The position numbers and the translations under genes are program-made. 64,000 bases of DNA from Neisseria montereyensis. GTDB taxonomy: Bacteria; Pseudomonadota; Gammaproteobacteria; Burkholderiales; Neisseriaceae. The first letter of the stretch is position 1. Each line of letters opens with the position of its first letter. The DNA is taken from the NCBI RefSeq assembly GCF_024834045.1, contig NZ_JANUXW010000007.1:1-64000 (forward strand). The letters run 5' to 3'. Below the pieces are notes generated by a model. That model did not search any database, was not told where the DNA came from, and worked only from the letters and a program-made list of their open reading frames with translations. Shown here piece after piece: positions 29,857 to 38,050 of the stretch.

Positions 29857-30393
29857 TTATACCTCTAATCCCGGATCAATTGAGAAGAGCATCGCGCTCA
29901 CTAATTGTTTAACATCATCTTCACGACGGGCATCAATTTCAAATACGGGAACATTAAAATTATTTTGTGCCAGATATTTCTGATACACATCTACGCCGGG
30001 CAAAGAACGAATGTCCATTTTTGTCACCCCTACAACTAAAGGGGCTGTCTTCAACAACTCTTTAAATGCATCTAAGAAAAATTGTAAGTCTTTTAAAGGA
30101 TTGGTTCTCGTGTTATCCAATAATAAGATCAATCCCATACTGCCCTGACTAAGGATCTCCCACATAAAGTTAAACCGCTCCTGACCCGGTGTACCATAAA
30201 GATGCACTTTGGTTTCTTCGTCTAAACGGATAACACCATAGTCCATTGCAACTGTTGTGTATCCTTTTCTAACGAGTGTCATATCCGATGCATCGGCATC
30301 AGTTTGCACCGGCGGTTCATCGGATAATGCAGAAATTGCCGTTGTTTTACCTACACCGACAGGACCGGTAAAAATAATTTTATTCTCTTTCAT
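29857..30393 (-). CDS. Small Ras-like GTPase (COG2229/MglA-like)
   Basis: 178-residue stand-alone GTPase. G1 is FTGPVGVGKTTAIS (residues ~8-21), G3 is LYGTPGQERF, with glycine in place of the usual aspartate of DxxG, and G4 is VTKMD. This group is found with roadblock proteins in actinobacterial conservons (CvnD) and in MglA polarity systems. Its neighbours on both sides are a receiver-like protein and two roadblock-like proteins. The leading inference is a polarity or surface-motility switch. No C-terminal membrane anchor is seen. Confidence 0.82.
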   Translation of the reverse strand: MKENKIIFTGPVGVGKTTAISALSDEPPVQTDADASDMTLVRKGYTTVAMDYGVIRLDEETKVHLYGTPGQERFNFMWEILSQGSMGLILLLDNTRTNPLKDLQFFLDAFKELLKTAPLVVGVTKMDIRSLPGVDVYQKYLAQNNFNVPVFEIDARREDDVKQLVSAMLFSIDPGLEV

Positions 30394-30416
30394 TATGATA
30401 ACCTCTTTAATCTTTA

Positions 30417-31511
30417 TTATTTCTTACCAATCAATTTACGCATTAACCGTTGTAGCAAACTACGCGGCTGCTCCGCGGAAGGACTCACCGCTTTTTGAGC
30501 ATCCCTAGACATCTGATTATCGGGCAACTCGCCGCCAACATTAACACTTTCACCCACCATATGTTCTTTTACGTTTTGCCCATCAAGATCGGTATCTATA
30601 GCAAGAAAACCCGTAACATAAGTAGCAGATAAATAATTTAATATATCAGGCATATCCAAAGGCATGACTTTATAGAGGATATTTAGGTTTACCGATGTTT
30701 TCGTAAGAAACGCCGATAACCGCATAGACTCCGGCACCGATGCCAAACGGGTTAAATTTGGCCACCGTTTTAAAGTAAAGATTGTTTGTGGCGTCATGGG
30801 ATAAATCAGACGTCCTTGTGCAGTCCAAATCGCCATCTGCCATAAACATGACATAATGGTTACTTTTGCCTTTTCTTTCCATTGCGGATTATCAGGAACT
30901 GCTTTACATACTACGGATAAATTATCATCTTTACTTAATTTTTCAAGCTCGGCAGCACCAATAGTGAGTAATACGCGTTGAATACTTGGGAATACAATTA
31001 ATACAGGCTTTCCTTCATGCAATATAGCAATATCTTGATGTCCTTGACTAGCAAACTTTAAGGCCCCTAGTAAGCCTCTTTGCGGATTAAACCGGTGGAT
31101 AGTAGCCTTACGCACCCCTCCTGAAGGATTTGCATCTGCTGCCTCCGTTTGCCGGTCTGATACTTCATAAATATTCCCTCCTTGAGAAAGGCTTCTTAAA
31201 ATAGGAAATAAAGTATCGAACTTAATTGGTTTAGCTAAATAAGGTGCAGTTACAGTAGGTTCTTTAATCGAAAAAATAGCAACAGGTACATCTTTATAAG
31301 AATCTTTTAGCTTATTCCAATTGGCCAGACCTTGTTCTGTATCTGTATCTACTAAAATCAAATCAGGTTGTATTTCGGAATCAGGCTGAATGATTTCATA
31401 ATTAGTTGTATTATGCATCTTAAATGCCATACGGAAAATAGCCTCCTGCTGCTCACCCATGTCTTGCAGCATAATCCGTATTGTTTTTACTTTAGGTAAC
31501 ATGTTGTCCAT
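30417..31511 (-). CDS. Receiver-like signalling protein of unknown function
   Basis: 364 residues. Residues ~10-110 show a response-regulator-like order: IRIMLQDMGEQQE (beta1 with acidic residues), DLILVDTDTEQ (beta3 with the presumed acceptor Asp), VAIFSIKE and LAKPIKFDTLFPIL (conserved Lys-Pro). The rest (residues ~130-310) is a globular domain I do not recognise, containing RGLLGALKFASQGHQDIAIL. The C-terminal ~50 residues are likely disordered up to a basic RSLLQRLMRKLIGKK end, a possible amphipathic membrane or protein contact. It may be the input module of the GTPase switch. Confidence 0.6.
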   Translation of the reverse strand: MDNMLPKVKTIRIMLQDMGEQQEAIFRMAFKMHNTTNYEIIQPDSEIQPDLILVDTDTEQGLANWNKLKDSYKDVPVAIFSIKEPTVTAPYLAKPIKFDTLFPILRSLSQGGNIYEVSDRQTEAADANPSGGVRKATIHRFNPQRGLLGALKFASQGHQDIAILHEGKPVLIVFPSIQRVLLTIGAAELEKLSKDDNLSVVCKAVPDNPQWKEKAKVTIMSCLWQMAIWTAQGRLIYPMTPQTIFTLKRWPNLTRLASVPESMRLSAFLTKTSVNLNILYKVMPLDMPDILNYLSATYVTGFLAIDTDLDGQNVKEHMVGESVNVGGELPDNQMSRDAQKAVSPSAEQPRSLLQRLMRKLIGKK

Positions 31512-31543
31512 TTTCGGTACTCTTTAAATTAAAAAGGTATTTA

Positions 31544-33001
31544 CTATTTATTAGAATATTGATTCATTCGGCGTAACAACCGGCTCATTGCCAATACCAC
31601 TTCCTCAGGCAGACTTGCCACATGCTCACGCAGCAATCTTAGGAACTGCTCCAAACGAGACCAGTCTTCCGCACGTTCATAAAGATCGAACAACATGACA
31701 TAGAGTTGCGACTCTTGCGGATACTGTAGCACTGCCTGCTCTAAGGTACCAATGGCTTGATCCAGCTGCCCATACATCAGCAATGATTCGACTTCTTTAA
31801 TAGCTTCTTCTGCCGGAGATGCATTTTCACTAATAAGAGAAGAATCTTTTTGAACCAAATCACGATACTTAGACTTCAATTGAAGAGAAGTTGGCTGTAA
31901 ATAACCTCTTTTTAATCCAATTTCGCGAACTTTTTGTTCAGACGGCCCCTTTTCCAAATCATCAAACACTTCATGATATCCCAAGCTGTACCCCCAACCC
32001 AGCATACGCTCTTTAACTTGTCGGCCATATTGGCCCAAAGAGTAGTAGAGCTTCCACAAATGTTTGGCAAACTGGTTAACTTCCTCGTATTGATAATCTA
32101 ATTTAAGTGCGTCAATGATTAAGCTGGCAGGCTTAGTTGACTTTTGAATTGCCTTATTGTATTGACGTAACGCAGTTTCATAATCCACCTTACCTCTAAG
32201 AATTTTGGCACTCTTTTCAGGCTTCACAAAACTAATTACCGCACCCATTTCTTCTTCGCTAACATTACCTAAATCAAGGTTTCCTTTAACGATCTCATTG
32301 CTTTTTGTAGTAGCGTGGTCTGTACTCTTTTCAGATGAATCCGTTGTACGAATGGTCAAAGTCGGCGCAGAAGATGCTGATTGAATATCATCTAAACTAT
32401 TGCTTTCGCCAATAATCCGTGAAACTTGCTGCATACTCCAGCCCAAACGGTTTTCAGCAATCACGCGTAATATTAAATGTGTTGGATTCGCAACTAATCC
32501 TGCTTTCACATACTCGGCTAAACTTTCTTCCTGCAAAGAACCACCATGCTGATTTAATGTTTCAGCCAACAAATCGATATCATTAATACGCAAGCTCAAT
32601 CCAACGAGCTCATGTACTAATTTTTCAGGCGCATCATTTCCTAAAGTTGCCAGATATCCTGCTAAAGAAGCTGCAGCTTTACTTTCATAGCCGAATTGCT
32701 TGTAAACCTGATATTCCGTAAGAGGGTCAACCTCCTGAGCAGAAACCGCAGTGGTAGTAGAATCTGCGGCACCACCCTCCCAGCCCCAGTCTTGATTTTC
32801 TGTATCAGAAACAGATTGGGATACTTGGTCCATCCAGTCACTGCCGCCAGCAGCCGTATCTTTACTCTGTTGGTGACCTTTTTGAGAAAGTTTGGATGTT
32901 TTTTGCTTTTTGGATGCTTTATTTGTACTTTGTTTGTAACGCACGAACAACAATGCGCACAAAGCCACCAGCAATCCTATAATTAGAAGTGAATAATCCA
33001 A
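31544..33001 (-). CDS. FimV/TspA-like membrane protein with C-terminal TPRs
   Basis: 485 residues. One N-terminal transmembrane helix (residues ~5-22, LLIIGLLVALCALLFVRY) is followed by a K/Q/S-rich cytoplasmic linker, a helical region (residues ~85-190) and C-terminal TPR-like helices (EESLLMYGQLDQAIGTLEQAVLQYPQ pattern near 405-430; AEDWSRLEQFLRLLREH). The layout matches the cytoplasmic half of FimV-type pilus polarity proteins but lacks a periplasmic LysM domain. First gene of the operon. The sequence before the start (33002-33060) would carry the promoter. Identification as FimV-like is by architecture only. Confidence 0.6.
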   Translation of the reverse strand: MDYSLLIIGLLVALCALLFVRYKQSTNKASKKQKTSKLSQKGHQQSKDTAAGGSDWMDQVSQSVSDTENQDWGWEGGAADSTTTAVSAQEVDPLTEYQVYKQFGYESKAAASLAGYLATLGNDAPEKLVHELVGLSLRINDIDLLAETLNQHGGSLQEESLAEYVKAGLVANPTHLILRVIAENRLGWSMQQVSRIIGESNSLDDIQSASSAPTLTIRTTDSSEKSTDHATTKSNEIVKGNLDLGNVSEEEMGAVISFVKPEKSAKILRGKVDYETALRQYNKAIQKSTKPASLIIDALKLDYQYEEVNQFAKHLWKLYYSLGQYGRQVKERMLGWGYSLGYHEVFDDLEKGPSEQKVREIGLKRGYLQPTSLQLKSKYRDLVQKDSSLISENASPAEEAIKEVESLLMYGQLDQAIGTLEQAVLQYPQESQLYVMLFDLYERAEDWSRLEQFLRLLREHVASLPEEVVLAMSRLLRRMNQYSNK

Positions 33002-33930
33002 GGATATCTCCCGATAAGTGTAATAGCTCTAACAAATCAGATTTGAAACTTGTTGGGATAGATTGTAGAGCATATTTTTAAAGCAACATTATTCCCCAAG
33101 TGCATAATAATAACATGATTTAACCATTTATTACATCAGTAACGTAGTTTAATGTTATGCATAAGGGTGTTTATGCAACTATGGTTACTCTCTAAAATAT
33201 TTAGATATCACACCCCATATACTTGATAATCCATTTATTTGAAAAAGTTTTCACAATAATCATCTTCTCATCTTCCTATATTCCCAAATAAAGCTTATAG
33301 AAGAAAAATAAAGTCATGCATTTGATGCATAACGATATATGACCAAACTGCATAATCAAAGTTTACACCTTAACAAACAATATACGTTTTTCAAAATTAA
33401 ACCATGATATACAGATAATTACCATTACATTCTCAATTTATAATCATTAAAAAATCTATTCTGCGGAATAGGTATATTACTTTAATGGCAACTTTATCTT
33501 GAAATATAAAATATTTAATTTACATTTACATTTAAGATAAGAGAGGGTGTCTTTCCAACCATAGGCTCGAATTACCTACCTACAAATTAAGTAAATATAA
33601 TTTACCATATAATAACTTAAGTTAAAATTTAATATGTTTGCAACCATCATTACATGTTACAAAATAACCACACTTTTGTTAGCTATACTAATTATAGTTG
33701 TATTTTCTACTAGTCATGTCACATAACAATGGATCAAAGTAGCCATACTAATGGTTCTTACTCGAACTAATATCTTAGAATAAAATCTAAAAAACATACT
33801 ATTCTTCCTAATATAAAACGAGGCAATATTAGTCTCAAAAATAGTAATTTTATGCTTTCAGTCACAAAAGCCTGAATATTACGGTATGATTTATACAGTC
33901 TTATACATAAATTGAAGTATAGATATCACG
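33002..33930. other. Long AT-rich divergent intergenic region
   Basis: About 930 bases between the divergent FimV-like operon and the L,D-transpeptidase gene. No convincing gene is seen on either strand. Content is very AT-rich with many short A/T runs and a few dyad-like words (TGCAT...ATGCAT near 33318-33334). It must include both promoters. A regulatory RNA cannot be excluded. Confidence 0.5.
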
Positions 33931-34908
33931 ATGAAAAAATTTAGTTTTGGTGTATTTGCTTTTTGGCTTTCAACTACTGTTTTCGCAAACACCCCTATTC
34001 CGGACTTTCCGCCTGTATCTTCAGGACAACATGTTGTCATTAATATTCCTCAACAACGCTTGTTTCTTTATACAGATGGGAAACTGACTAAGGTTTACCC
34101 GGTAACGGTAGGAAAGCCAAGCACACAAACCAATTTGGGCGAACATAAAATTGGCCCCAAAGCATTTAATCCGACTTGGCATATTCCCAAAAGTATTCAA
34201 AAAGAACGGAAAGACGGCCTTAAAACCATTCCGCCCGGTCCGAATAATCCGCTTGGCCCTGTATTTGTACGAATGGGAGACCCTAAACTAGGTTTAGGTA
34301 TTCATGGTACGAATGCACCAAGTAGTGTTCCGGGCATCCGCAGCCATGGTTGTGTGCGGATGAAATCACCGGATGCTTTGGAATTTGCCAAAACCATCAA
34401 TAGCGGCTCACCTGCTTCGGTCATTTACCACATGGCAGCATTAAATGTGGATGCAAATGATAACCTTTGGCTGGCTGCCTACCGAGACCCATACAATCAA
34501 AAAAACTTAGATACGGAAGCATTGCGTAAAAGTATTGATGCATGGGCAAAAGCACATGGAAAAGATATTAATTCCAAACGTGTTGATGCTATTCTGAAAA
34601 ACCGTTCAGGTCATATAAACTGTCTGACCTGTGCCAAAGGCGTGAAAATCAAAGGCCCTTTAAAGTCGATAGCCTGGACAACGGGATCGGACTTACTTAC
34701 CCAACCTAAAGCCGCTCCCCCTCCCGAACCGACACAAGATGAAATACTACCGTCCGGTGCCGAAATAGAAGTTGATGCTGAAGCGCCTGCAATCACTCCG
34801 AACACAGGTAAAACCGTTGTACCGACCAACGTTGATAAGCCAACAGCCATCTCACCATCAACTTCTCAGTATCAATTATTACAGGAACCTACTGATACAC
34901 TGTTTTAA
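33931..34908 (+). CDS. Periplasmic L,D-transpeptidase (YkuD family)
   Basis: 325 residues. Signal peptide MKKFSFGVFAFWLSTTVFA, then HVVINIPQQRLFLYTDGKL at the start of the YkuD domain. The catalytic motif is HGTNAPSS...RSHGCVRM (residues ~130-150), with the active-site Cys in SHGCVR. Such enzymes form 3-3 cross-links or attach lipoproteins to peptidoglycan (ErfK/YbiS group). A C-terminal extension of ~100 residues (from ~220) is P/T-rich and probably disordered, with a CLTC motif near residue 231. It is monocistronic. Confidence 0.9.
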   Translation: MKKFSFGVFAFWLSTTVFANTPIPDFPPVSSGQHVVINIPQQRLFLYTDGKLTKVYPVTVGKPSTQTNLGEHKIGPKAFNPTWHIPKSIQKERKDGLKTIPPGPNNPLGPVFVRMGDPKLGLGIHGTNAPSSVPGIRSHGCVRMKSPDALEFAKTINSGSPASVIYHMAALNVDANDNLWLAAYRDPYNQKNLDTEALRKSIDAWAKAHGKDINSKRVDAILKNRSGHINCLTCAKGVKIKGPLKSIAWTTGSDLLTQPKAAPPPEPTQDEILPSGAEIEVDAEAPAITPNTGKTVVPTNVDKPTAISPSTSQYQLLQEPTDTLF

Positions 34909-34949
34909 ATTTTCTATTGCTGCATATAATTTATATATCACTAAAATAT

Positions 34950-34994
34950 TTCAGACGGCGTGATCCTTTTATGAAAAGAACCAGGTCGTCTGAA
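34950..34994 (+). terminator. Degenerate uptake-sequence hairpin after the transpeptidase gene
   Basis: Imperfect stem TTCAGACGGCG... (from 34950) against ...CCAGGTCGTCTGAA (to 34994). The right arm contains AGGTCGTCTGAA (34983-34994), the variant uptake word described for N. mucosa-type strains. It likely ends the transpeptidase transcript, but the T run is weak. Confidence 0.45.
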
Positions 34995-35138
34995 CCCTTA
35001 TCTACTGAAACAACAGTCTCAATTAATTGAATATAAAAAGTGCCACCAATTGGAAATTTTATTCATTTCTTTATTAGCGGCACCCCAAAGTACTGTGTAA
35101 TCATTATTACTTAGTACAATATCAATATATAGCAAAAC

Positions 35139-36005
35139 CTATTGAGCAGTTCCGCCCACACCAATTTGCATTGACGGCTGATAAACAATACCACCGATTT
35201 CTTTCGCTTCGGGACCAAAGAAAGTAAGACTATAATCCCCATTCACTTGTGCTTCAGATAGTGTTTTACCCTCAATACCTTTGGCAATCATATGACTGCC
35301 ATCTAACGTATTGTTATAAACGACATTTTTAATATCTGCTTCCTGTAAAGTAATTGTTCCGGTTTTTTCAATACCGGTCACCTCCCCACTACCCTTACGC
35401 TGATTAAAATCTACTTTATAATTGAAACGCCCCGTTTCATCTTCACTAAAAGCTTGCCCTGTATATTGATACTGCCCCACATCGGGTAGTGTAGCCGTAA
35501 TATCACCTTTAACCAATCCTATACCCATAGGTTCTTCTCGAATGGTTATATTTTTACCTTCATCATCTTGCCCTACTATAGACTGCGGAGCCAAATAGCC
35601 TGCAATAATAGAATACTGTTGACGATAAGCACGGATACTACCACTTTGAGTTGGAATTTCACTAAAAGCATTTTCTTTAAAATCATTTAATACAATTTGA
35701 CTTTTATCCCTATGTGTATGGCCATTGATTATTACCTGATAAGGTGCCTCCATCCCAATTGAAGCTGCGGGTTTCTCGCTATCAAGTGAATTTTGCTCCG
35801 AATCTGTTTTTGAATCTTGTCCCAAATCTTGTTCTAACGCCGAGGAAATATTTTGATCTGATTTAGCTGAAACTGTTGTTATTGGTGTTGACGTTGAAGC
35901 CACACTGGGACCATCACTCCCACCTCCTCCGCATGCGGAAAGAACGCATATACACATAACGGCTAAACCACCCCAATTGAAATAAAATTTATTCATGACA
36001 TTCAT
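35139..36005 (-). CDS. Surface lipoprotein resembling factor H binding protein
   Basis: 288 residues. A signal peptide with lipobox LSAC (residues ~22-25) is followed by CGGGGSDGPS, the poly-Gly linker typical of Slam-exported lipoproteins. A serine/glutamate-rich spacer (to ~85) precedes a domain that begins near residue 95. The C-terminal domain (residues ~170-280) matches the fHbp barrel in order: QYTGQAFSEDETGRFNYKVDF, then KGSGEVTGIEK, ITLQEADIK and GDYSLTFFGPEAKEIGG. Meningococcal fHbp has the same order in its C-terminal barrel. It could bind a host protein or haem; the ligand cannot be read from the sequence. No Slam gene is adjacent. The start could also be at the internal Met in MNKFYF. 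Confidence 0.72.
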   Translation of the reverse strand: MNVMNKFYFNWGGLAVMCICVLSACGGGGSDGPSVASTSTPITTVSAKSDQNISSALEQDLGQDSKTDSEQNSLDSEKPAASIGMEAPYQVIINGHTHRDKSQIVLNDFKENAFSEIPTQSGSIRAYRQQYSIIAGYLAPQSIVGQDDEGKNITIREEPMGIGLVKGDITATLPDVGQYQYTGQAFSEDETGRFNYKVDFNQRKGSGEVTGIEKTGTITLQEADIKNVVYNNTLDGSHMIAKGIEGKTLSEAQVNGDYSLTFFGPEAKEIGGIVYQPSMQIGVGGTAQ

Positions 36006-36350
36006 ATAGATATAAAACTCTAAATAAAAAAAAGAGGGTGCATAATATCTAAAAAATACAACAATACATAGCTATTTATTAACAAAAATAGCCGATTAAT
36101 TGATTTTTTTCTCAATTTAACAATAAATAAAAATCATTTTTAAATAAACAAAAATAATTAACCAATCTATTTATCTTGCATCAACCTTTATTAACGCTTT
36201 TTCATAAAATAATAAAATTATGCCTATAAAATAAATAAACTAAGGGCTTTCTAAGTATAAAAAGCAAAATTTCCAACAAAAATCAGAATTTACTGATAGA
36301 ATCCATGTCCACACTTTATATGTACTCTAATTCACAGGAGCAAAAACGCC
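36006..36350. promoter_or_regulatory. Divergent intergenic region, lipoprotein / Bax-inhibitor gene
   Basis: 345 bases, AT-rich, without a gene. It carries the promoters for both genes. AGGAG just before the ATG at 36351 is the ribosome-binding site of the plus-strand gene. No clear operator was recognised. Confidence 0.5.
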
Positions 36351-37046
36351 ATGCAAAACGACGTTTATGACTATACCCAGGCACCAGGTACCGGTGCAGT
36401 ACAGAAAAATACCGTATTACGCAAAACATACGGTTTACTCGGTTTATCTTTTATCCCTTGCGCCGCAGGTGCTTTTATCAGTAGCCAAACGGGCTTCAAC
36501 CTATACAGTATGTTTAACAACCGTTGGGCATCTTTCGCTATCGTATTGGCTTTTTTCTACGGCATGTGTTTTCTGATTGAAAAAAACCGCTATAGTAATG
36601 TCGGTGCCACATTATTAATGGTTTTTACATTTGGAATGGGTATATTAATCAGCCCATTGTTACAATACAGTTTAAGCGTTAGCAACGGCCCGCAAATCGT
36701 CGGCATTGCCGCTGTGATGACTGCCGCTATATTCTTTACCATGGCCGCAATGGCTCGGCGTACTAAAGCCAATATGAACTCACTCGGCCGTTTTTTAATG
36801 GCAGGTGCGGTTGTCTTAATGATTGCCGTCGTTGCCAATATGTTTTTTCAGATTCCGGCATTGGCGCTTACAATCTCGGCAGGTTTTGTGCTTTTCAGTT
36901 CTTTATTGATTATGTGGCAAATCCGTACCATTATTGACGGTGGTGAAACCAGTCATATTAGTGCTGCATTAACCATTTTTATATCCATCTACAATATTTT
37001 CAGCAGTCTGCTAAACATTTTATTAGCCTTAGCAGGTGAAGACTAA
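36351..37046 (+). CDS. Bax inhibitor-1 / YccA family membrane protein
   Basis: 231 residues with six to seven hydrophobic segments spread over the length, including FAIVLAFFYGMCFLIE, MVFTFGMGILISPLLQ and FLMAGAVVLMIAVVANMFF. The C-terminal stretch IIDGGETSHISAALTIFISIYNIFSSLLNILLAL carries the BI-1-type ending. Relatives (YccA, YbhL) modulate FtsH or calcium leakage, but the role in Neisseria is not established. It has its own terminator at 37059-37092. Confidence 0.85.
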   Translation: MQNDVYDYTQAPGTGAVQKNTVLRKTYGLLGLSFIPCAAGAFISSQTGFNLYSMFNNRWASFAIVLAFFYGMCFLIEKNRYSNVGATLLMVFTFGMGILISPLLQYSLSVSNGPQIVGIAAVMTAAIFFTMAAMARRTKANMNSLGRFLMAGAVVLMIAVVANMFFQIPALALTISAGFVLFSSLLIMWQIRTIIDGGETSHISAALTIFISIYNIFSSLLNILLALAGED

Positions 37047-37058
37047 CTCTGCTTACCC

Positions 37059-37092
37059 AAAGGCCGTCTGAAAACATTTTCAGACGGCCTTT
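37059..37092 (+). terminator. Paired uptake-sequence terminator
   Basis: AAAGGCCGTCTGAAAA (37059-37074) / TTTTCAGACGGCCTTT (37077-37092) followed by further T residues on the plus strand. A canonical neisserial terminator of the YccA-like gene. Confidence 0.88.
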
Positions 37093-37161
37093 TTACTTTG
37101 ACATTCACATTATCAAGCTTTATCCTTTCTTCCTAAATCTCATTTTTATTAATAAATCATC

Positions 37162-37674
37162 ATGACAACCCGCCCAATCCGCCGTGCGGTTTATGCCGGC
37201 AGTTTTGACCCCCCGACCAACGGCCACTTATGGATGATCAGCAAAGCACAGGCCATGTTTGACGAACTGGTCATTGCTATCGGTGCCAATCCTGAAAAAC
37301 AGCACACCTATACGGTAGAAGAACGCCGTGAGATGCTTGAAGCCATTACCAAAGATTTTTCCAATGTACAAGTAACCGTATTAAGCAACCGTTTTTTAGT
37401 CGACTATGCAGACAGTATCGGCGCCCGTTTCGTTGTTCGCGGTATCCGTTCAGCTTCCGATTATGAGTACGAACGATCCATGCGCTATATCAATAGCGAC
37501 TTACATCCGGACATTACCACCGTTATCCTCATGCCGCCGCGTGAGTTTGCCGAAGTATCATCGACTATGGTTAAAGGAATGGTCGGCCCGGAAGGTTGGC
37601 GCGAAATGATACGCCGCTATTTGCCTGCCCCCATCTACAATAAAATCTTAAAAGACCATGAAAATATAGATTAA
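37162..37674 (+). CDS. coaD: Phosphopantetheine adenylyltransferase
   Basis: 170 residues. It catalyses the penultimate step of coenzyme A synthesis (4'-phosphopantetheine + ATP to dephospho-CoA). The nucleotidylyltransferase signature is [17 protein letters not shown] (residues ~11-27, T/HxGH type). [21 protein letters not shown] is the substrate-binding segment, and [19 protein letters not shown] closes the site. Length is normal. Monocistronic. Confidence 0.95.
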   Translation: MTTRPIRRAVYAGSFDPPTNGHLWMISKAQAMFDELVIAIGANPEKQHTYTVEERREMLEAITKDFSNVQVTVLSNRFLVDYADSIGARFVVRGIRSASDYEYERSMRYINSDLHPDITTVILMPPREFAEVSSTMVKGMVGPEGWREMIRRYLPAPIYNKILKDHENID

Positions 37675-37690
37675 CCCTATTCCCATCATT

Positions 37691-37761
37691 AATAGGCCGT
37701 CTAAAAATGAACTGACCCCCAAATCTTGGACAAACATAAAAGCCTTTTCAGACGGCCTATT
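37691..37761. repeat. Uptake-sequence hairpin interrupted by an IS3-like end remnant
   Basis: The arms AATAGGCCGTCT (37691-37702) and AGACGGCCTATT (37750-37761) would form the usual terminator after coaD. Between them lies TGAACTGACCCCCAAATCTT followed by GGACAAAC (37708-37734 overall), which resembles the terminal inverted repeat of IS3-family elements as I remember them. The left arm has also lost the GAA of the uptake sequence. It is most likely a solo IS end or a decayed insertion. Confidence 0.5.
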
Positions 37762-38050
37762 CACCTATCAAAATACTGATGCCGACTATCCCAATAGTTT
37801 CGACACGCTCCGTTATACACTTTCATTATTCTTCCAAAAAACTTTTCAGACGGCCTAAAAATAGCAAACGGATATTGTGCCAATTAACTATTTAACAGGC
37901 TTGCGGAATCCAATAAAATCTCATAAGGTTACGCCGAATGATGTAAAAACACCCTGTAAACAAATCCGACTTTATTCTAGGATAAACATCAGGGATCCTA
38001 AAAAATAACGGGCATTCAGACCCGCATAAACCGTAACAAAGGAAAAATAA

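Noticed and set aside
33481-33496. Word ATGGCAACTTTAT shared with the region before ponA (about 21455)
   Set aside because: Only 13 bases; compatible with chance in AT-rich DNA.
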